Shown in pieces: positions 60,392 through 64,000 of a stretch of 64,000 nucleotides of DNA (position 1 is the first letter of the stretch; every line of letters begins with the position of its first letter). The notes beneath the pieces were generated by a model that was not told the origin of the DNA, made no database searches, and was given only the letters and a program-made list of their open reading frames with translations. Source of the stretch: Pycnopodia helianthoides. Its lineage: Eukaryota > Echinodermata > Asteroidea > Forcipulatida > Asteriidae. The DNA is taken from assembly GCA_032158295.1 (NCBI GenBank), contig CM063248.1, forward strand, positions 1,325,828-1,389,827, given 5' to 3'. The translations under genes were made by a program, and so were the position numbers.

Positions 60392-61114
60392 TTAAAGGAA
60401 CATTACAGAATTGGTAAGAAAAAACTTGTAAAATATACTTTTTGATCACAGATTTACGTAAAACTTACACGGTCTAATGGTGATGATAGTAGAAAACATC
60501 CCTTAAAATATTTCTGTCTGAAATGCCATATTTGATGAGAAATGAGAGGTATAAATGCGAACAGACGTATGAAGCCCAATTCCTCGCTTTTTTCTATGGC
60601 ACAACCATGCATGTTTATTACTTGGTTGGGTTCTTCCATGGTGAAAGGGGGGGAGTGTTCATCACCCTTACCCTAACCCTACCCCTACACCTAACCCTTC
60701 CCCTAGCCCTACCCCTCACCCTACCCCTCACCCTACCCTGTAACCCTACCCCAACCCCTACCCCTACCCCTAACCCTACCCCTAACCCTCACCAAACCAC
60801 AAACCCTCACCCTCACCCCCTCCCTCCTCCTATCCAGTCACCGTGACCGTCTCGTGGTTGTGGCTTCATAAGTATGAAGCCACAACCACGGTGGTTGGCT
60901 TCATACGTATGAAGCCACACAACCGTGGTTCTGCGTGGTTGTGGCTTCATACGTATGAAGCCACACAACCACGCCATTGTAACGTGCATGGTTGTGGCTC
61001 GGAATTGGGCTTCATACGTCTGTTCGCATTTATATCTCGCATAAAGTGCTTACACTGCCACTAGTGCCAGCAACTGTTTTGTTAGCAAAAACCAATTCTG
61101 TAATGTTCCTTTAA
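60392..61114. mobile_element. TTAA-flanked MITE, copy 3, with its centre replaced
   Basis: TTAA at 60392-60395 and 61111-61114 and the same ends as copies 1 and 2, reversed. After AAATGAG (about 60546) the MITE body is replaced by foreign DNA and resumes at CATAAAGTGCTTACAC (about 61040). A 36-bp piece of a head-to-head copy abuts its left end (60353-60391), forming a near-perfect palindrome. Confidence 0.82.
60549..61036. mobile_element. Inserted TIR element with telomere-like core
   Basis: Inverted ends of ~35 bp (ATAAATGCGAACAGACGTAT and its complement) enclose a degenerate CCCTAA/CCCCTA tract (60663-60835) and 3-4 inverted copies of GGTTGTGGCTTCATACGTAT (60850-60990). No ORF beyond the low-complexity translation. 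Confidence 0.75.
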
Positions 61115-61516
61115 AGTGAGTTATGTTATTATCCTACGATATCTCACAATAACTATCTAAACATAATAAAGTTTGGCTATCAATGCAGTTAACTTGATGT
61201 TGCAATTCATTGACATTGAATTGAAATAGTGATGATCGAAAATCAGGATATTGTTTTAATCGTTATGAAAAGTGTTATAAAAACCTGCTGGCTAGTTGAA
61301 AAAAAAAGTTAGGGGCAACCCCTGTCAGGGGGTGTCTAGATGTTTTCAAAAAATATCAGAAATTAAAATAAATATGATTTTACTATTTTTAGTTTTACTT
61401 TGTAAAATACACATCGTGTTCAAGACGGTGGAATAATTACAGTCGCACTGTTTTAAAAGTAAATCGCAAATGTATGCGTGGAATGCATAGTATGGAAGCT
61501 TGAATTGCCTACACTG

Positions 61517-62214
61517 CAGTGTTGTAGTCGAGTCACCTGTGTCAAGTCCGAGTCACGAGTGGTCCGAGTCCAAGGGGGGGGGGGGAGTCCCGAGTCATTA
61601 TTGGTTCGAGTCCGAGTCACAAGTCACTTGCAGTGGTCCGAGGGGGAGTCCGAGTCACGAGTCACTTGTAATTAAATATTGATTGCAAACCAAATGTCGA
61701 ATTAAGATAAGAATTGGAAATGATTGACACATTTAGTTTAAACAAAGTTCTGAGTGTACCTGCAGTTACAATTTTATTTTAGGTTTATCCAGAATATCAA
61801 GGGTTTAAAATTATTTTTTTCTCTTCAAAATAACCAATTATAATATACTGATTTATTTATTTCAGAAAGGTTGGTAGCCAACAAGTTTTATGGTTTAAAG
61901 AAACTTTCTCTACACAATAATCGCAAACACTATTACTTGCAACACCATACAACAGTGTACTTTTGTGCTAGACGTTAATATTCCTCCATGTGCACTCCGG
62001 ATCATCGGAATTGTTTTTAATATTTAAAAAAGGTATTGTTTGTGAAAATACGTGACTCGCAAGTCACGAGTCCCTCGGGGACAAGTCCGAGTCATGATAG
62101 TCGAGTCTGAGTCCGAGTCTTTTGCAGACTTGAATCGACTCAAATCCGAGTCACCGAAAGTGTGACTCGAGACGGACTCGAGTCTGAGTCCTGGACTCGA
62201 GTCGTACAACACTG
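61517..62214. mobile_element. hAT-type non-autonomous element with GAGTC-rich ends
   Basis: Starts CAGTGTTGTAGTCGAGTC and ends GACTCGAGTCGTACAACACTG. Flanks CTACACTG and CTTCACTG form an 8-bp duplication with one mismatch. Both ends are runs of GAGTC/CGAGTC modules (61520-61670, 62050-62214). The ~380-bp AT-rich centre has no ORF. Confidence 0.82.
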
Positions 62215-62262
62215 CTTCACTGTTTGAGTGTTACTGAGTTACTGAGTATTTCTCAGTAACAC

Positions 62263-63245
62263 AGATTCATGGAAACTAGAAGTTCAATGATAAGGTATCT
62301 CAAAAACTCGGAATTTGATGACAAGGTATCTAGGAAACTCAGAATTCAATGATAAGGTATCTCGTAAACTCAGAATTAGAATACAATGACAAGGTTTCTA
62401 GGAAACTCGGGAATTCAATGACAAGGTATCTAGGAAACTCGGGAATTCAATGACAAGGTATCTAGGTAACTCGGGAATTTAATGACACGGTATCTAGGAA
62501 ACTTGGGAATTCAAGGTATCAAGGTATCAATGACAAGGTATCTAGGAAACTTGGGAAATCAATGACAAGGTATCTAGGAAACTCGGGAATTCAATGACAA
62601 GGTATCTAGGAAACTCGGGAATTCAATGACAAGGTATCTAGGAAACTCGGGAATTCAATGACAAGGTATCTAGGTAACTCGGGAATTTAATGACAAGGTA
62701 TCTAGGAAACTTGGGAAATCAATGACAAGGTATCTAGGAAACTCGGGAAATCAATGACAAGGTATCTAGGTAACTCTGGAATTTAATGACAAGGTATCTA
62801 GGAAACTCGGGAAATCAATGACAAGGTATCTAGGAAACTCGGGAATTCAATGACAAGGTATCTAGGAAACTCGGGAAATCAATGACAAGGTATCTAGGAA
62901 ACTTGGGAATTCGAAGACAAGGTTACGGAATTAGCTTGAATTGCTTCTCGTTTTACTTTAATTTATTTTGTAACGCAGAGTATTTTCATGGAAACTCAAA
63001 ATTCAATGATAAGGTGTCTCGGAAACTTGGATTCAATGATAAGATATCTCTGAAACTCGGAATTTAATGATAAGGTATCTCGGTAACTTGGAAGTCATTG
63101 ATAAGGTATCTCCGAAACTCGGAGTTCAATGATAAGGTGTCTCGGAAACTTGGAATTCAATGATAAGATATCTCTGAAACTCGGAATTCAATGATAAGGT
63201 ATATCGGAAACTCAAAATTCGTTGATAAGGTACATGTATCTCGGA
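62263..63245. repeat. 32-bp minisatellite
   Basis: About 28 units of AATGACAAGGTATCTAGGAA plus ACTCGGGAATTC. The inner units (62400-62925) are most alike; outer ones use AATGATAAGGTATCTCGG. A ~60-bp AT-rich break lies at 62930-62990. Beyond the end (63260-63450) a looser GACGTCTTTCC motif recurs. Confidence 0.93.
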
Positions 63246-63617
63246 AGCTTAAAGTGACCATCCACGTCCCAGTTTCTAAGATAATTAATCCAGAAAGACA
63301 ATTTTCCTTGATACTGTTACTAGGAAGAACGTCTTTCCGAGATCTCATATCTTGGTAATAGGTCTTTCACTAATGCCGTAACTTGGAACAACGTCTTTTC
63401 CTGTTATTGTTGCATTTTGGAAAGACGTCTTTCTCTGTTACTGTATTTCGGGGCAGTGTTTTCATCAACATGGGTGACTTAATTCAAGCTGTTGTAGTAT
63501 CCAAACTTTTAGCATGGATCTGTTTACGTATTATGTACATTGATGTTATTTTTTAATTATGATTTCATTCAATTAGAAGTTCAACTCACATACCCAAGAT
63601 TTCTCTTCACTCATAAA

Positions 63618-63689
63618 GATGGATGTGCAGACAATTATCAAGTTAATTGCACAAAGTGTGGTGCTTGTAGCAAGTGCGTTTTTTGGGGT
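63618..63689 (+). CDS. Possible first exon of an unknown membrane protein
   Basis: ATG at 63618 gives MDVQTIIKLIAQSVVLVASA plus FFG, a hydrophobic segment like a signal anchor, ending at a strong GGG|GTAAGTAT donor. Another frame reads a Cys-rich stretch (CTKCGACSKC) over the same bases. The exon may start at an AG acceptor at about 63578. With no downstream exon in the window, this is only a candidate. Confidence 0.3.
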
Positions 63690-64000
63690 AAGTATCAATG
63701 TGATTTTGTAAATTTTTGGCAAGTTTCAGTAGCCCAATCGAATTCTAATCAAGGATTTTATTATCAATTTGTCAGAGCCCAAGGGCATTTAAAAATATTA
63801 GAATTCATACAATAAGCAAAAAAATGCTAAACGGTATCATTGGATAGTATCTAAATCCTCCTCGGAATGTAAAGATTCATTAGTTGTTGAAATCCAATGC
63901 CGTCACGTTTCAAATTTCGCTCTGAAAAAGTCAGTTATGAACCAAAACATCCCTGCACAAAAATGTAGAGACCCATTTTTCTCAGAATGATGTCATCAGA

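Noticed and set aside
60663..60835. Chromosome end
   Set aside because: The CCCTAA-like tract is degenerate, short and internal to an inserted element.

Overview
The window is metazoan nuclear DNA: intron-rich genes with GT/AG splice sites, tRNA-derived SINEs, many small inverted-repeat elements and long tandem repeats. The only gene I can name with confidence is ATRX on the minus strand. Its sequence and the repeat types suggest an invertebrate deuterostome, most likely an echinoderm and perhaps a sea star. That assignment is inference.

Layout. 1-1773 is a 43-bp satellite. About 2.1-30.6 kb holds the ATRX chromatin remodeller, read right to left: N-terminal exons (30.6-27.2 kb), the ADD histone-reading module (26.7-23.9 kb), a 3-kb charged exon with a DAXX-binding motif (24.1-21.0 kb), and then about 17 small exons encoding a complete SNF2 ATPase (20.6-7.5 kb). 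A glutamine-rich last exon at 2.1-2.3 kb is tentative. The introns carry SINEs, small inverted-repeat elements, a VNTR and one unrecognised ORF (5087-5617). From 30.6 to 38.4 kb I see only intergenic or intronic DNA with repeats.

The distal half is accessory DNA. 38.39-39.46 kb is a long-TIR element whose arms are built of ~15-bp modules. 39853-46068 is a ~6.2-kb DNA transposon with ~90-bp imperfect TIRs and a perfect 8-bp target duplication. It carries two convergent spliced genes: a SAP/SWIM-type protein fragment (+) and an unrecognised 203-aa protein (-). Its left TIR is split by a 147-bp MITE with related termini and its own 8-bp duplication. Part of the transposon plus its right flank is repeated 11,778 bp downstream (55337-59030). 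Between the copies lies an ~8-kb array of ~1.5-kb fold-back units whose ends consist of 17-bp modules. Much of that array looks poorly polished. 60-64 kb holds a TTAA-flanked MITE with telomere-like repeats inside an inserted element, a hAT-type non-autonomous element, a 32-bp minisatellite and one possible exon.

The ATRX exons join in consistent phase throughout, except for one single-base frameshift. That frameshift and two in the transposon gene are all repaired by lengthening a homopolymer by one base, which points to consensus error rather than decay. ATRX would act in the nucleus, reading histone H3 through ADD and using its ATPase, normally with DAXX, to deposit H3.3 in heterochromatin. 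The transposon genes are a separate system; no recognisable transposase was found.
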